This document shows, in pieces, positions 1-12,498 of a DNA stretch of 64,000 bases. Below the pieces are notes generated by a model. That model was not told the origin of the DNA. It was given only the letters and a program-made list of their open reading frames with translations, and did no database searches. The translations under genes and the position numbers were made by a program. Location of the stretch: NCBI GenBank assembly GCA_002104905.1, contig MCFE01000332.1, positions 1 to 64,000 on the forward strand. Reading direction: 5' to 3'. The stretch comes from Basidiobolus meristosporus CBS 931.73 (lineage: Eukaryota > Basidiobolomycota > Basidiobolomycetes > Basidiobolales > Basidiobolaceae). How positions within the stretch are numbered: position 1 is the stretch's first letter; every line of letters starts with the position of its first letter.

Positions 1-952
1 CCCAAGCCTACGGTAAGGAAGATCAGCAAGAACAACGGGGTGCTGTGTGCTATGGGAATGATGTCGGCTGTGAGCAGGGTGAGTGATTGATCTGGTAGAA
101 ATAGGAAATTTCAGATTCATACTTAATAGGCTATAGAATGAATTGAGCCCGTGGGCGATCCGCACGCAAAAGAGAAATACCAAGATTCCGCTGTTCACCC
201 TATATGCAGGATCCTCCACCATGCCGCATCTTTCCTTAAATGACGAAGCGGTTGGTAAATACGGCAATTGGCTTGTTCCTGAATCCTTTTCTCACCATAT
301 ACCATAGAGTATTGCTGAAGGGCGTACTAAGTTCATGAATCAGGCATACGCTAACGTGATACATGACGAACGGTCTCTAGTGTGATAGGGTAATCAGGTC
401 AACCTTTCTAGTCAGGATAAACTGTGGAGAGTTGCCTACATATGAGCTGAGGGTAAGCACAAAGCGCGAGAACACTGATATCAAGAGTCTAAGCCCATAC
501 TCCTTGATGTACTTGGAGTAGAACATCGTGTTCCAAAGGAAATAACTACGTTTTGGGTTAGCTTGGCACTTGGTTACACAGGAGGTTGACGTTAGGACCT
601 ACCCACAGGCAATAGCATATACATTTTCAGCGTGTGGACTGTAGCCATGAACCCTATCTTCTCGAAGATGAGGTTCGAAACGAACTGAGAATGCTAACAC
701 AGCAGTAAGGATGCAGTGCAGAAAAGAAACGGCTTTTGCGTCCCAAGAGATTTGTTCCATGTCGCTTAGGTTCCCATATGCCTTACGAAAAAGCAGGGGC
801 GACAGTGCACTGGACAAGCAAAATGTTCCCTGGCATGCACCTGCTGACATCAGAACCAGTTGCCAATGAAAGGCTAGTTTCTCAAAGCCACATTCCCGGA
901 AGATTGTCTGTATTGACTGCTCTAGCGTTGGCCCACTAGTCGTAGAGCTCAT
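1..952 (-). CDS. TLC-domain membrane protein (TLCD4/TMEM56-like), 3' end outside window
   Basis: I read five exons: complement(<1..67, 123..234, 296..376, 440..545, 603..952), about 238 codons before the window edge. All introns are 55-62 nt, GT..AG, and keep phase. Family landmarks appear in order: LSPLLFRKAYGNLSDMEQ, then WDAKAVSFLH, then GYFLWNTMFY across the first splice, TLSSYRPFVMYH across the second, ELSTPFSNTLWYM, and NSGILVFLFCVRIAHG. These match the hydrophobic helices and the ELSTPF block of the TRAM/LAG1/CLN8 (TLC) fold as found in the TLCD4 group. TLC proteins are multi-pass ER or plasma-membrane proteins linked to lipid sensing or synthesis; the substrate here is unknown. The motifs resemble TMEM56-type proteins more than ceramide synthases. 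The start at 952 is the first Met of the open frame. The last transmembrane segment continues past position 1. Confidence 0.85.
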
Positions 953-1316
953 GGAAGGATATTGGTGATGGAACTCTGTATGCGAAGTCTAGTTGATATA
1001 TTCCCTGGTACATTTGAGACCTTCGCTCTTCTGTGTATACATTGGTTACTGTTTTGTTAATCAAGTTGCTGCGGGCTATCCAATTAACTGATTCTGCGGT
1101 ATAGCTGTGTTAGAATCCCTGAATGTGTTTTGAAGCCCACGGTGATAATAAGCATGAGTCACGTGATAGTAGATGGCCTATCCAGTGTACTATCTGGAAT
1201 TGAATATATTAGTCAGCTGATGGAGTGGGTAGACGGGCATGTAATAATTTTTATTTGTGCTAGAATTATGAGGGAATTGGTGAAAATGGCACCGCTTTTG
1301 GCGATTTACTACATGT

Positions 1317-1757
1317 CTAATAATGCGCCAACAAGGCCACTCCAACTGCTGGAACCAATCCCAATAGTGATAAGCTGTTGAAAGCAGCCGCATTGATGAG
1401 GGTTGGTCTTGCTAGCGTTGGGGTAGAGCTGGTACCAAAAAAGTGGTTAGAATCACCTCGATGCATGTCGATGATCCTTGTAGCTTACCTCAATGCACTG
1501 CCAGTAGGGGCGGAAATGGATGTTCCGTTGAAACTTGAGGAAACGCCTCCGGTGCTGCTTGGCGATGCGGTGCCAGAGGCTGTCCTGGTCGCTTGGCGGG
1601 AAGTTGGGCGACCATCATCCCCTGACTCGGCAGATGGGCCTCGCCCCCTTTGAGGGCCTGTGCCAACGGTGGAGTCGTCATCTCCATCATTTGATGACTG
1701 GGCTCTCACAGACAACACCAGTAATAACGCTACAAGGAGAATGGTGAGCAGTTTCAT
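1317..1757 (-). CDS. Small secreted Ser/Thr-rich protein with GPI-anchor signal
   Basis: Two exons, complement(1317..1428, 1489..1757), give 126 aa. The intron 1488..1429 has a GTAAGC donor and a CCAG acceptor. The N-terminus (MKLLTILLVALLLVLSVRAQ) is a textbook signal peptide. The middle is low-complexity Ser/Thr/Gly-rich with an acidic patch (DGDDD) and would be O-glycosylated. Exon 2 supplies a C-terminus with small residues (INAAAF) followed by a hydrophobic tail ending LLAHY, the layout of a GPI-attachment signal. Without the splice, the frame stops after exon 1 and lacks the anchor, which supports the intron. A TATA box lies 58 nt upstream of the ATG. This composition is common in fungal cell-wall or plasma-membrane anchored proteins of unknown function. 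No enzymatic domain is visible. Confidence 0.75.
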
Positions 1758-1814
1758 TAGTAGATTGTGGCTGTGCGAGAGTATGGCTTTATCATATTAG
1801 CGACATTCTCGTAT

Positions 1815-1823
1815 CTTTTTATA
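1815..1823 (-). promoter_or_regulatory. TATA box of the GPI-type protein gene
   Basis: TATAAAAAG reads on the minus strand about 58 nt upstream of the ATG at 1757, a plausible distance for a short leader. Confidence 0.5.
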
Positions 1824-1829
1824 CCCAGC

Positions 1830-2760
1830 TATCCTACTGGTGATGATCACTAGAGCATGCGCAAAAATCCCAGCACTGTAGATCCCCTGCATAATCGCTA
1901 ATACAATAGCATTACTTGAAACCAACAGCGGACTCTGCTGTCTAAGTGGCATATACGGATTGTAGAGACTAAATGGGGGTTACTAACCCGGTACCAGGTT
2001 TATGAGGAGCGCCGAAGCAAGTCCCTAGGAGAGTGCATGTCGGAGTGGATCTCGATTATGAGCTCCATGAGTGCTAATCCATCCTTGAACAATACATGCG
2101 TTTCGTTTTGGGATACGATCATCGGAACGGCGGAATGCGTAAATTGGCAATCCCATCACCACTGATATTGCAAATCGCCTTGCCGCGATCTTCTACTGTA
2201 CGGTGTGTTTCACCAATCCCATGACATCACTTAGCGATGACAATAGGGGCCCCCAGTCTGGGATAGGATGTCCCATCGCTCTTCAAATCCCACACAAGCA
2301 GATCAGGCTGTAGAGGCACGACACTGCCTAGAGAGCAAGCTTTTATTGTGAAATCGCATCATTCGCTGTGGCTTGGCCGCACTGTTTGCCGCAGAATGAT
2401 GAATGGCTTCTCTAGGTTTTATTGGGTATATTGCCTAGCTCAACGATTAAAGCGGCGATGCTGGAATTCTCATTACTGTACACTCTGTCCTTAAGTTGAT
2501 AGAAGGTGATTGTTGCTCCGGCAGACAGACTAGTATGGTACCTTTCTTTGGCTGGCCGTCTTAAACTGCTCAGAGCCATTGGTGTACGGTAGAGTAGGGC
2601 AGTCCATTACCGATATCCGGATCAAATCCAAATTATACTTAAAATACTGGCTGTTCACGTGATACGGATGGAATGATCCATTTTACTGCTAATTTAAGAA
2701 AAAAGAAGCTCACCTGATGTAGCAATGAGCATAGGCTGCCAAGAGGTAACAACGAAAATT
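1830..2760. other. Intergenic, no gene seen
   Basis: This is the divergent spacer between the GPI-type gene and the orphan gene at 2804. I found no ORF with coding character, no RNA gene and no repeat shared with the rest of the window. Both ends hold promoter-like TATA sequences. Confidence 0.5.
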
Positions 2761-2768
2761 TATAAAAG
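2761..2768 (+). promoter_or_regulatory. TATA box of the orphan gene
   Basis: TATAAAAG sits about 36 nt before the ATG at 2804. A polyadenylation-type AATAAA follows the gene at 3589-3594. Confidence 0.5.
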
Positions 2769-2803
2769 CCAGCCCACCCACCAAGAAATCCCTAAAATTC
2801 AGC

Positions 2804-3499
2804 ATGTTGAAATACGGATATTTAATTGGTATGTTCACCAACCTTTCTGCTCATCCTTCAAGACATAAAGCTAAAAATTCATTATATTCTTTAGGAGAGA
2901 CCACTGCGGAGACAAGGCTCGTTACCCCACCACATCTCAAAGGAAAAATTGGGTTGACCCTGGGTCAGAGTAGCCGATTCTGCTTCGTCGGAACTCGAAG
3001 CGCCATTTTAGAATGGTTCCGTAATTTCAGCGATACTATTGTGGAGGTGAACTTGGGGTATGATCACGAGCAGAAGCAGGACCTGGTGTTTGATACTTTT
3101 TGGCAATACAACGAAGCAGGCACTTGGCTAGATAGCTTCTGGAGCTATTTGGGCTGGCCAGATAAGAACACCGAGCACGTCCGTCTAGAAATCAGACCCA
3201 GAAATCAGAAGATAGACGACGGCTTAGAGCCTTACCACCGAGTGTTTACCCCCAACAAGGTTACGCTCGGAGCGATGGCTGAAACCCTGCAAAAACAGTG
3301 GGCAAACCCTGGCCCTTCTTTCATGGACGCTGCAAAGCACTTCCTGACTGATGAATCCACTTCTGCTCCCTACGTCGACAATCTTCCTCTCGCAAATATT
3401 GTGGTGGAGGATCGTCCCGAACCCAATGCCTCCACTCCTGTAGCAGCACCACAATCCGCCATTGCGCAAAAAGGTTCCGAAGTACCTTACCTGACTTGA
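2804..3499 (+). CDS. Orphan hypothetical protein, probably one intron
   Basis: The open frame is 231 codons, but 2829..2894 is a good 66-nt intron (GTATGT donor, CTAAA branch-like site, CTTTAG acceptor) whose length is a multiple of three, so the frame stays open either way. Splicing gives 209 aa with the junction MLKYGYLIG-ETTAETR. The body is rich in aromatic residues (FWQYNEAGTWLDSFWSYLGWPD) and the C-terminus is Pro/Ala/Ser-rich. I recognise no domain and see no signal peptide or membrane segment. TATA and AATAAA elements frame it, and base composition matches its genic neighbours, so it is probably a real gene. It could be a lineage-specific protein. Confidence 0.6.
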   Translation: MLKYGYLIGMFTNLSAHPSRHKAKNSLYSLGETTAETRLVTPPHLKGKIGLTLGQSSRFCFVGTRSAILEWFRNFSDTIVEVNLGYDHEQKQDLVFDTFWQYNEAGTWLDSFWSYLGWPDKNTEHVRLEIRPRNQKIDDGLEPYHRVFTPNKVTLGAMAETLQKQWANPGPSFMDAAKHFLTDESTSAPYVDNLPLANIVVEDRPEPNASTPVAAPQSAIAQKGSEVPYLT

Positions 3500-3733
3500 T
3501 TTACTTCTCCAGCATATACAAGCATGTCACCAAAACATCGTGTACAATAAGGCTTCTTTCTTAGGGTCAATCATTTTTGAATCGGTTTAATAAATTTGTT
3601 GTAATTATGTGGAATTCAAAGGACCACCCACTTCTTTACATGTATATTAAATAGTAGTGACGTGCTTAATTAATCTCATTTAAACAAAAGCATTCAGTTT
3701 ATTTAGCCTTGGATGGATATAGAATCCATCTGC

Positions 3734-4527
3734 TTATTCGTGAAGGATCATTGGAGGAGCGATAGAATCCACCACTTCCTTGCCAACGAGCTTTTCTACA
3801 ATAGCCAGTGCGAATTCAAAAGTGGTTCCAGGTCCTCGACTACAGAAAACAACGTTAGTTCTCAGTATAATCTACCCGTTAATAACTACCAAATACCTAG
3901 TGATAAGATTGTTTGCAACGACCACTCGCTTCTCCTGATAGTCGTAACTGTCAGTGAGCTGATCCTTAACACTGGGATGGGAGGTCAATTTCTCGTTTTT
4001 GGCAATCTTGGCAGATTTGATGGCCAAGGAACCTAATTGTATTCAGGACGTTGTTACTTTAAAATCCATTTGGGTGTACACCTCTATCCTTACCAGCGCA
4101 AATGGCCGCTACAACTTTGTCCATTTGGTAGTATCTCAAGAGGAGTTGTTGAACCAAGGGTGCCTCGGACAGTGTTTTGGCTCCTTGAGCTCCTCCTGGA
4201 ATAACGATGGCATCATATTGATCCTGTGTTGTTGCTCAGGTTATGATTGTAGGGTAGGACGATTGCTTGGAGAAAACTTACATGATTGGTGATGCCTTCG
4301 AGTTTAGTATCTGGAACAATACGGACACCACGGCTGCACTCAACGCTGGTCGCATTTACACCAAAGCTAGCAACAAGGACATCGATCTTAGCACGTCTAA
4401 GGACATCAACTGTATCAAATATGAGTAATAAGACAGGAAGTGATCAGAGGAGAAGTGGAGTACTTGTGATGATGGCCTCCATTTCCTCACTGCCATCGGT
4501 AATCAGAACTAGAGCTTTCTTGGTCAT
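3734..4527 (-). CDS. DJ-1: DJ-1/PARK7 family protein (DJ-1/PfpI superfamily)
   Basis: Five exons, complement(3734..3839, 3897..4032, 4094..4223, 4282..4409, 4464..4527), give 187 aa, close to the 189 aa of animal DJ-1. The start MTKKALVLITDGSEEME carries the conserved Glu (residue 17) that contacts the nucleophile. IDVLRRAKIDVLVASF follows across splice 1. The nucleophile elbow is AAICAGS with Cys at residue 106, reached through YDAIVIPGGAQGA. The end has SRGPGTTFEFALAIVE. DJ-1 proteins are cytosolic and mitochondrial oxidative-stress proteins, reported to act as glyoxalases or in related detoxification through this cysteine. All key residues are intact, so it is expected to be functional. 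The gene is head-to-head with the STE20 kinase, about 1.2 kb apart. Plus-strand ORFs over these exons are antisense shadows. Confidence 0.93.
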
Positions 4528-4569
4528 TTTCAAGAACGAGGTTTACGTGTGGGAGGAGTTGTGATGTCC

Positions 4570-5728
4570 TTTTTAACTAACAAAAATTAGTGGCTTATCT
4601 CGGCTGAATGCGTCATGTAATGATTAGCAAATTTTTGGATATAAACATAATCAAATATCTGGTGTCTGTTATTCACTATTTGATGGTAGTTTAATGTTGA
4701 TTCACTTGGGCCCAGGTAGCTCAACAGACTATGACCCTGGGAAAGGCATATTAGCTGCGTGGACATCACGGTTGAAACGGGCAGTTTCATATCGATAGTG
4801 CCGCAGTAGCAGGAGGCTGGCCGGATAAGGCTGGGACCATGACACACAATAGCGATATTATGATCAGAGAGACCCTGCTATGGCAGATGCAGAGGGTGCA
4901 AAACTGAATGAATGTTCCAAGCCAGGGTTGGCAGAAACAGTCCGTAGTGCGCCTGGGAATATGGCTGGCTGCCTTGTTGGAAGAATAGTGATCATGCTCT
5001 CAAGAATAGGAGGCCTCCCCCAGGAAGATTTCCAGGAATGCCAGAGAAATGGGAGTTTCACATGGATTCAAACCCTAATATGCTTCACATACTTGTTTAC
5101 AGATTGATTAATTAATAACGGCAATCGAATGGTGCGTTGCATTCTTCGAGCCATGTACCAACTGGCAGCTTTATGCTGTTCATTTGAATCATCTGCAGCA
5201 TTGTAATATGCAGTATCTTATTATGCCATAAATCACTTGGTTCCTCTCATTTGTTGATTGATTAACGGAAGCGGCAATACATAAAGGCGGTCATTGGATG
5301 TTCTTTTGTATTGATTGAAATATGCATCGAAGCCAGCATTTCCCATTTTGTAATTACTTTAATTGTGCAACAGACAATCTTCAAACTCTATAATCAAGTA
5401 TTTCACCCCTTTTTGGAATTCGTCGTCTTGGTCTATATCCTTGGTCTTTCCTTTCTTTTCTCCCTTTCTAACACTTGCACCTCTTGGCAAGCAGCTTGGT
5501 CCGCATATATGCATAGAGCCTGACGACGGTCATAGAACTTCTGTTAACTCTACTAGCCTCCCTCTTCTATCAATAGCAAGGTACAGTCCATACACTTATC
5601 CAGCTTCATTCTCCCCTCCAGCAGCGGCAAACACGAACCACCGTTGTATTGGGTTGATAAACAGTGGCTAACAGATCTTAAGTCAAAAAACGTTACCCAG
5701 GTGTCGAGCTCTTACAAATACCTATTCG
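4570..5728. other. Divergent intergenic region between DJ-1 and STE20 genes
   Basis: About 1.15 kb with only short ORFs lacking coding character. It must contain both promoters. A pyrimidine-rich stretch near 5440-5470 may belong to the kinase leader. I see no RNA gene or repeat. Confidence 0.45.
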
Positions 5729-8311
<2,583 letters not shown>

Positions 8312-8860
8312 CAATATACCACTCTATACCTAATACCCTTCATATTCATGTACAATCTGCTTTATCCGGCCTTGTGTTTGTTCGTCTTGCCATTCTCTTC
8401 TTAAGTGTAAGGCCATACCTGATTACCATGACCCCGTATACGGTCAAGTGTTGGCGATCGCCTTGACTTCTCCATTGGCCCGTCCTGCGGCCAACTTTTT
8501 ATCTACGTTTATTTAATTCCGCTGAATACTTGAATCGATGTTTAGATGTTAAACGCAGTACTTTAATTGGTTTTGCTATAAAGGAAACAACAGCACTTTC
8601 ACTCCGAGGGATCAATTTGATGGTAACGCGCATCGTGCACTTGCCGCCCAATCCCTGGCTCTAACGGGCCTAAAGAACCCCCCCCCGTACCCAACATCTC
8701 ATCACGAGGAGCAAGTGGCATTTATTTGATTTTCTTGATACGTGCATCGAATCCATTGGGAAATGTCGTTCTTTTCCAGCAAATATTATATACAGGCTCT
8801 TGATTTAAAATGTGCAACTTTCAATCGAGTCGAGGTCGTCCGTTATCCACGAACCCCTCC
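8312..8860. other. Convergent 3' intergenic region, no gene seen
   Basis: Lies between the ends of the STE20 (+) and H3-like (-) genes. It is AT-rich 3' UTR-like sequence with no ORF of substance and no repeat. Confidence 0.5.
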
Positions 8861-9295
8861 CTAGCGGGTTTCCCCGCGAAGTCTCCTCGCCAAGTAGATG
8901 TCCTTGGGCTGGATGGTCACCCGCTTTGCATGAATCGCCGCCAGATTGGTATCTTCAAACAAGGTGACCAGGTAGGCTTCAGTGGCTTCTTGCAACGCGG
9001 CAATTGCTGAGCCCTGAAAGCGTAGGTCGCTCTTGAAATGGCTAGCAATTTCCCGCACCAGCCGTTGGAAAGGGAGCTTGCTGATAAGAAGCTCGGTGGT
9101 TTTCTGGTAACGACGGATTTCCCTCAAGGCCACCGTTCCGGGCTTGTATCGGTGGGGCTTCTTGCCGGTGTAGACGCGTTTCCCGGAGATCGGTGGGTTC
9201 GAGGGCTTTCTCTTGCGCAGATTCGGGGGGATGATGTGCTTCCGGGGGGCTTTGCCGCCCGTGGACTTACGAGCGGTTTGTTTAGTTCTGGCCAT
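8861..9295 (-). CDS. Divergent histone H3-like protein
   Basis: An intronless 144-aa frame; canonical H3 has 135 residues after Met removal. Residues 1-19 ([19 protein letters not shown]) are identical to the canonical H3 tail. The next ~25 residues (from [11 protein letters not shown] to GKRVYTG) do not resemble the canonical segment and are several residues longer, so the K23/K27/S28/K36 context is replaced. Similarity resumes at [33 protein letters not shown]. The histone fold is complete ([44 protein letters not shown]) with scattered substitutions. Loop 1 has H3 length and the FEDTNL block is H3-like, which argues against CENP-A. There is no plausible intron within the odd segment. It may be an H3 variant or a recently duplicated diverging copy. 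Nucleosome function is inferred from family only. Confidence 0.85.
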   Translation of the reverse strand: MARTKQTARKSTGGKAPRKHIIPPNLRKRKPSNPPISGKRVYTGKKPHRYKPGTVALREIRRYQKTTELLISKLPFQRLVREIASHFKSDLRFQGSAIAALQEATEAYLVTLFEDTNLAAIHAKRVTIQPKDIYLARRLRGETR

Positions 9296-9422
9296 GACGG
9301 TAAGCAGATGGCTGGTAGATGGAATGGAGAAGAGATGTGGGCAAGTCCCCTCTAGCCCTAGCTGCGAATCTATACCCCCCGCGATGATGCTTTCGTTGAT
9401 ACCATCAGTTCATCCGATCAGT

Positions 9423-9818
9423 CTATTCACTTGATTTTAAACTTCCCTTTCCTTCCATGCCGGTACATGTTTCGGTCCCCGTTTCGGCTCTGCTGAGGAT
9501 TCGCCACTGGTAGGTCTCGCACGTCGCTGTTGCGTGTTGGCCTGGTTTTGGCATGGCTTCAGGGAGACCGAGCTGGGCGTTGGGGCCCATCTGGATACGC
9601 ATCACCAGCATATTACTCTGGCCAAATGCATGCATGTGCTGCGCATGAGGCGATGATGATGGTGATCGAAAGACCTCAGCCACGATCCATGTGCTAGCTG
9701 TGCGATGGATAGTCCCCAATGGCCACCCAATGTCCTCCTTCGTTCCGACAACTGTGTCCCACGGTTCGAGTAGCTTGAGCATAGAAATAGAGGAACCTTG
9801 GCTGTAAGTGAGGGCCAT
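9423..9818 (-). CDS. Hypothetical ORF, doubtful
   Basis: A 131-codon frame starting MALTYSQGSSISMLKLLEPW and ending in a Lys/Ser-rich tail. I recognise no domain, signal peptide or membrane helix. It lies between the promoter side of the H3-like gene and the end of ATP18, with no clear TATA box. It may be one exon of an unrecognised gene or chance. Confidence 0.25.
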   Translation of the reverse strand: MALTYSQGSSISMLKLLEPWDTVVGTKEDIGWPLGTIHRTASTWIVAEVFRSPSSSPHAQHMHAFGQSNMLVMRIQMGPNAQLGLPEAMPKPGQHATATCETYQWRILSRAETGTETCTGMEGKGSLKSSE

Positions 9819-10036
9819 TTAACCGGTTGGCATGGTGGCAGCCGAATAGACAGGCATGCAGTTAGTCAAGTAGAGATTTATTGACAATACTAGTTGACCA
9901 GAATAGTGATAAGATGGTTAATTCAATCGATGTAGTACATATATAGACGATATTGATCGAAGCTCTTGCCCCAGGTTTCCTAGTGCAGTTGCTTTAAGAG
10001 ATGCCAATGGGTTGAACTAATGCAAGAGGATGTCTC

Positions 10037-10359
10037 TTAGTGGGAGCTTTGCTTGGCTTTGGCTAGAAGGTTCGGAAAGTACCAAGAAGAACGGGGTTAG
10101 CTAGTGTTGGCCACAACTCGACCTCGAAATCACTTACCCAAAGGATTGCGGGGATCGTTGGCATATTCAGGGGCTGTGGTGAGGAAGTTCGTTGTTTACT
10201 GGACTGTTGGTGTGGAATACCCTGCGACTAACACAAACCTTGGATCATAGCGTTCTGGAGCTTGGCGATCAAGCAGAAAGTGATCACGCCTCCGGCGAAG
10301 AAAGGGAACATGGGGCGGAACACGGGGGTGGACCAAGCGCGAAGACCGAAGAAACTCAT
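10037..10359 (-). CDS. ATP18: Mitochondrial F1Fo ATP synthase subunit i/j
   Basis: Three exons, complement(10037..10062, 10138..10173, 10239..10359), give 60 aa, the size of yeast Atp18. The protein begins MSFFGLRAWSTPVFRPM, has one membrane helix (PFFAGGVITFCLIAKLQNAMI), then APEYANDPRNPL, and ends AKAKQSSH. The FGLRxWxxPVxRPxxPFF start and the NDPRNP block near the end are the subunit signature. It is a small Fo subunit in the inner membrane that supports ATP synthase assembly and dimerisation. Both introns keep phase. The gene is too short for routine ORF calling without splicing. It lies in tandem with EPT1, whose stop is ~500 nt upstream of this ATG. Confidence 0.9.
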
Positions 10360-10875
10360 GATGTACGTTTGGACTGGGTTAACGTTGAGGTGTTAAGAAG
10401 CGAGGGACCGTTGGATACTAAACCAGGCTTAAAGGACGATGGTTCAGCAAATGAGAAGGTGGTCCCGCTACTTTACTCACCCAAATACTGGACTCCCTCG
10501 TCCATACCCCACAGAATCTTCCCCATTTTTTCGATTTGGGGTGGTTTTTTGCTGCACTTGGCGATGTGATGTAACCCGGTCGTGTCACGTGAGCCAAGGC
10601 CACGCCAGGAAGGTTGGTTAACTTTTGGGAATTGGCGTGGGTTCTCGCTAAAGTGCCGGCTTAACTATTGATCATGCTTGATTTGGCAGGAGTAGTAGCA
10701 TTCACAGCTGACTCCTGGAGATTGACTTATGCTTACATATTCCCTTTATTAGATAGATAGTTACATACTAGGCAGCTCACCCAATCTTACAAAAGTCAAG
10801 TGGTTAGGCACACAAGCGGAGCCGCGGAGTGATTTTGTGTCTCGGCTCTGGGTGTGTCTTGAAGGAGGGTTCATT

Positions 10876-12498
10876 TCAGTCCTGGTGCTTTTTGTAGGGG
10901 ATGGTTAAGCAGTGGATCCCAAGGAAAGTGCAAAACCGATCGATCACCAAGAGGGCCCAATGAGTATAGGCGACGCTAGCGAAGACAAAGAAAGCGATGA
11001 GGTAGTAGTACTCGGTGCTAGGTGTGAGCAAGGGTTGCCTGGTTCCAGAGGGTTAGCGATGTCTGCGAAGGTGGCAAGTTCTAATGGGGGGCACTCACGT
11101 ATCGAACCAGTTGGGCGCGTTGACGGCGATTGAGCCAACTACGATTGGTATGAGCAGCACCGTGAACATGGGGAATTCGCTCTTCGTGACGTGGGAGAGG
11201 ATGATTTTGGTGGCCATACGGCCGAACACGATACCAACTGTGATGATAAACAAAATCAGGTGCTCGTGCAACATGACAGAATAGGGAGACGCAAGCCAGA
11301 AATAGATGCAGACCACGTAGAGCGCCATGGAGCTAAGCTGCAGCAGCGTGGTTGCGTAGTTCTTATTCTTTTCTTGACAGGCTTTGCGGACGGCGATGAA
11401 GCTAAAGGAACGTTTCGTCAGAGGCAGGTTGGCTGTGGATTTCAAAGCATGCAGTAGTGTACCAAGCTGGCGAATGGACAAAGGCAATGATCAGGTACAT
11501 GGATAGAAATATCACATCGGCCGGGCTTGTGTCCTTGGGAAGGAACGACGGGGTAAGCTCCCCAAGGATATTCGATAGAGGGGCTCTCCAGATATGAGGG
11601 CCTGTAGGTAGAAAATCAGTAATCGCTTGTATAATGTCGATTGTTCATCCGACGCACTCACCGTAGATCCCCGATAGCACATTGCAAAGGCAAGATAATA
11701 CAAGGCCCTCGGTAGGTCCATTGAATACACCAAGGTAAAGTACACCAGTATGGTATTCCTCCCACGTAGAGAGATAGAAGGGAATGGTGGCTGAATTTGC
11801 CAGTTAATATTTGTGGATTACACAAAGGTTGGATTGGTGTGACCTACTCATTGCAGCCAGGTGTACTGTATACCAGCTGAGTCCCATCCCCATCCCGGCA
11901 GCTTGAACAATACTCCCGATGGAGCAGTTGAGAGCGTCGCAGCCATGGTCGAATAGCTCGCCTAGGTGATAGTCAGAGGATACATACGGCCGTGCTCAAG
12001 AATCAAGAAGCATACCTAGTGGAGACGAGCTTCCAGTACGACGAGCTTGTTTACCATCAACGTTATCGAAGGTCGAATACAACCAGATACCTGCGGCAAA
12101 ACTACGCAGCTTCTAGTTAGTCGCTTATGGTATGGCACATTCATACCAAGGGTTGAGCCGTACCTGTAGTACAACCAAGGGGCGGCAGGGGTTTCGAGGT
12201 CAGGAATGTAATACAAAACGCAGAAAAAGTTGAACACCATGAAACCAAGACCGCATAGTGTTATCAGGTTAGGTCTGTGGATAGCAAGAAGTTAGGAAAC
12301 CACCGCTTCGAAGAGGCCAGCATAAAGTACTAACGCCATCCAAAGTGGAAACAAGCTGACGCAGGCATTCCAGTAGTGGCGAAGGATATAGTGGCTCAGG
12401 TACGACTTGTCCACTGCGGCGTATTTGTACAGTCGTAGTTTACTAAGCGCCTCATCGGAGACGTATTCTGATTTGCTCGACAGACCAAGAAAACCCAT
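10876..12498 (-). CDS. EPT1: Ethanolamine/choline phosphotransferase (CDP-alcohol phosphatidyltransferase)
   Basis: Eight exons, complement(10876..11017, 11099..11401, 11463..11601, 11662..11790, 11848..11961, 12016..12101, 12164..12274, 12335..12498), give 395 aa; yeast Cpt1 and Ept1 are 393 and 391. The start [18 protein letters not shown] leads to [16 protein letters not shown]. The catalytic signature D-G-x2-A-R-x8-G-x3-D-x3-D is exact, with Asp107, Gly108, Ala111, Arg112, Gly121, Asp125 and Asp129. Seven to eight hydrophobic helices follow. Near the end are [18 protein letters not shown] and SEFPMF. It makes phosphatidylethanolamine and/or phosphatidylcholine from CDP-alcohol and diacylglycerol in the ER (Kennedy pathway). 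Whether it prefers ethanolamine or choline cannot be decided. An apparent frameshift near 11460 is resolved by a 61-nt intron (11462..11402). Confidence 0.93.

Noticed and set aside
3713-4564. Plus-strand ORFs over the DJ-1 gene
   Set aside because: They are antisense shadows; the minus strand carries a complete five-exon DJ-1 protein.
8861-9295. H3-like protein as CENP-A
   Set aside because: Loop 1 is not lengthened, and [21 protein letters not shown] and the first 19 residues are canonical H3. A centromeric role is not excluded but is not supported.
11395-11490. Apparent frameshift in the EPT1 gene
   Set aside because: A 61-nt intron (GTACAC..TTTAG, 11462 to 11402) restores the frame and joins HSPA to [12 protein letters not shown], as expected for the family.
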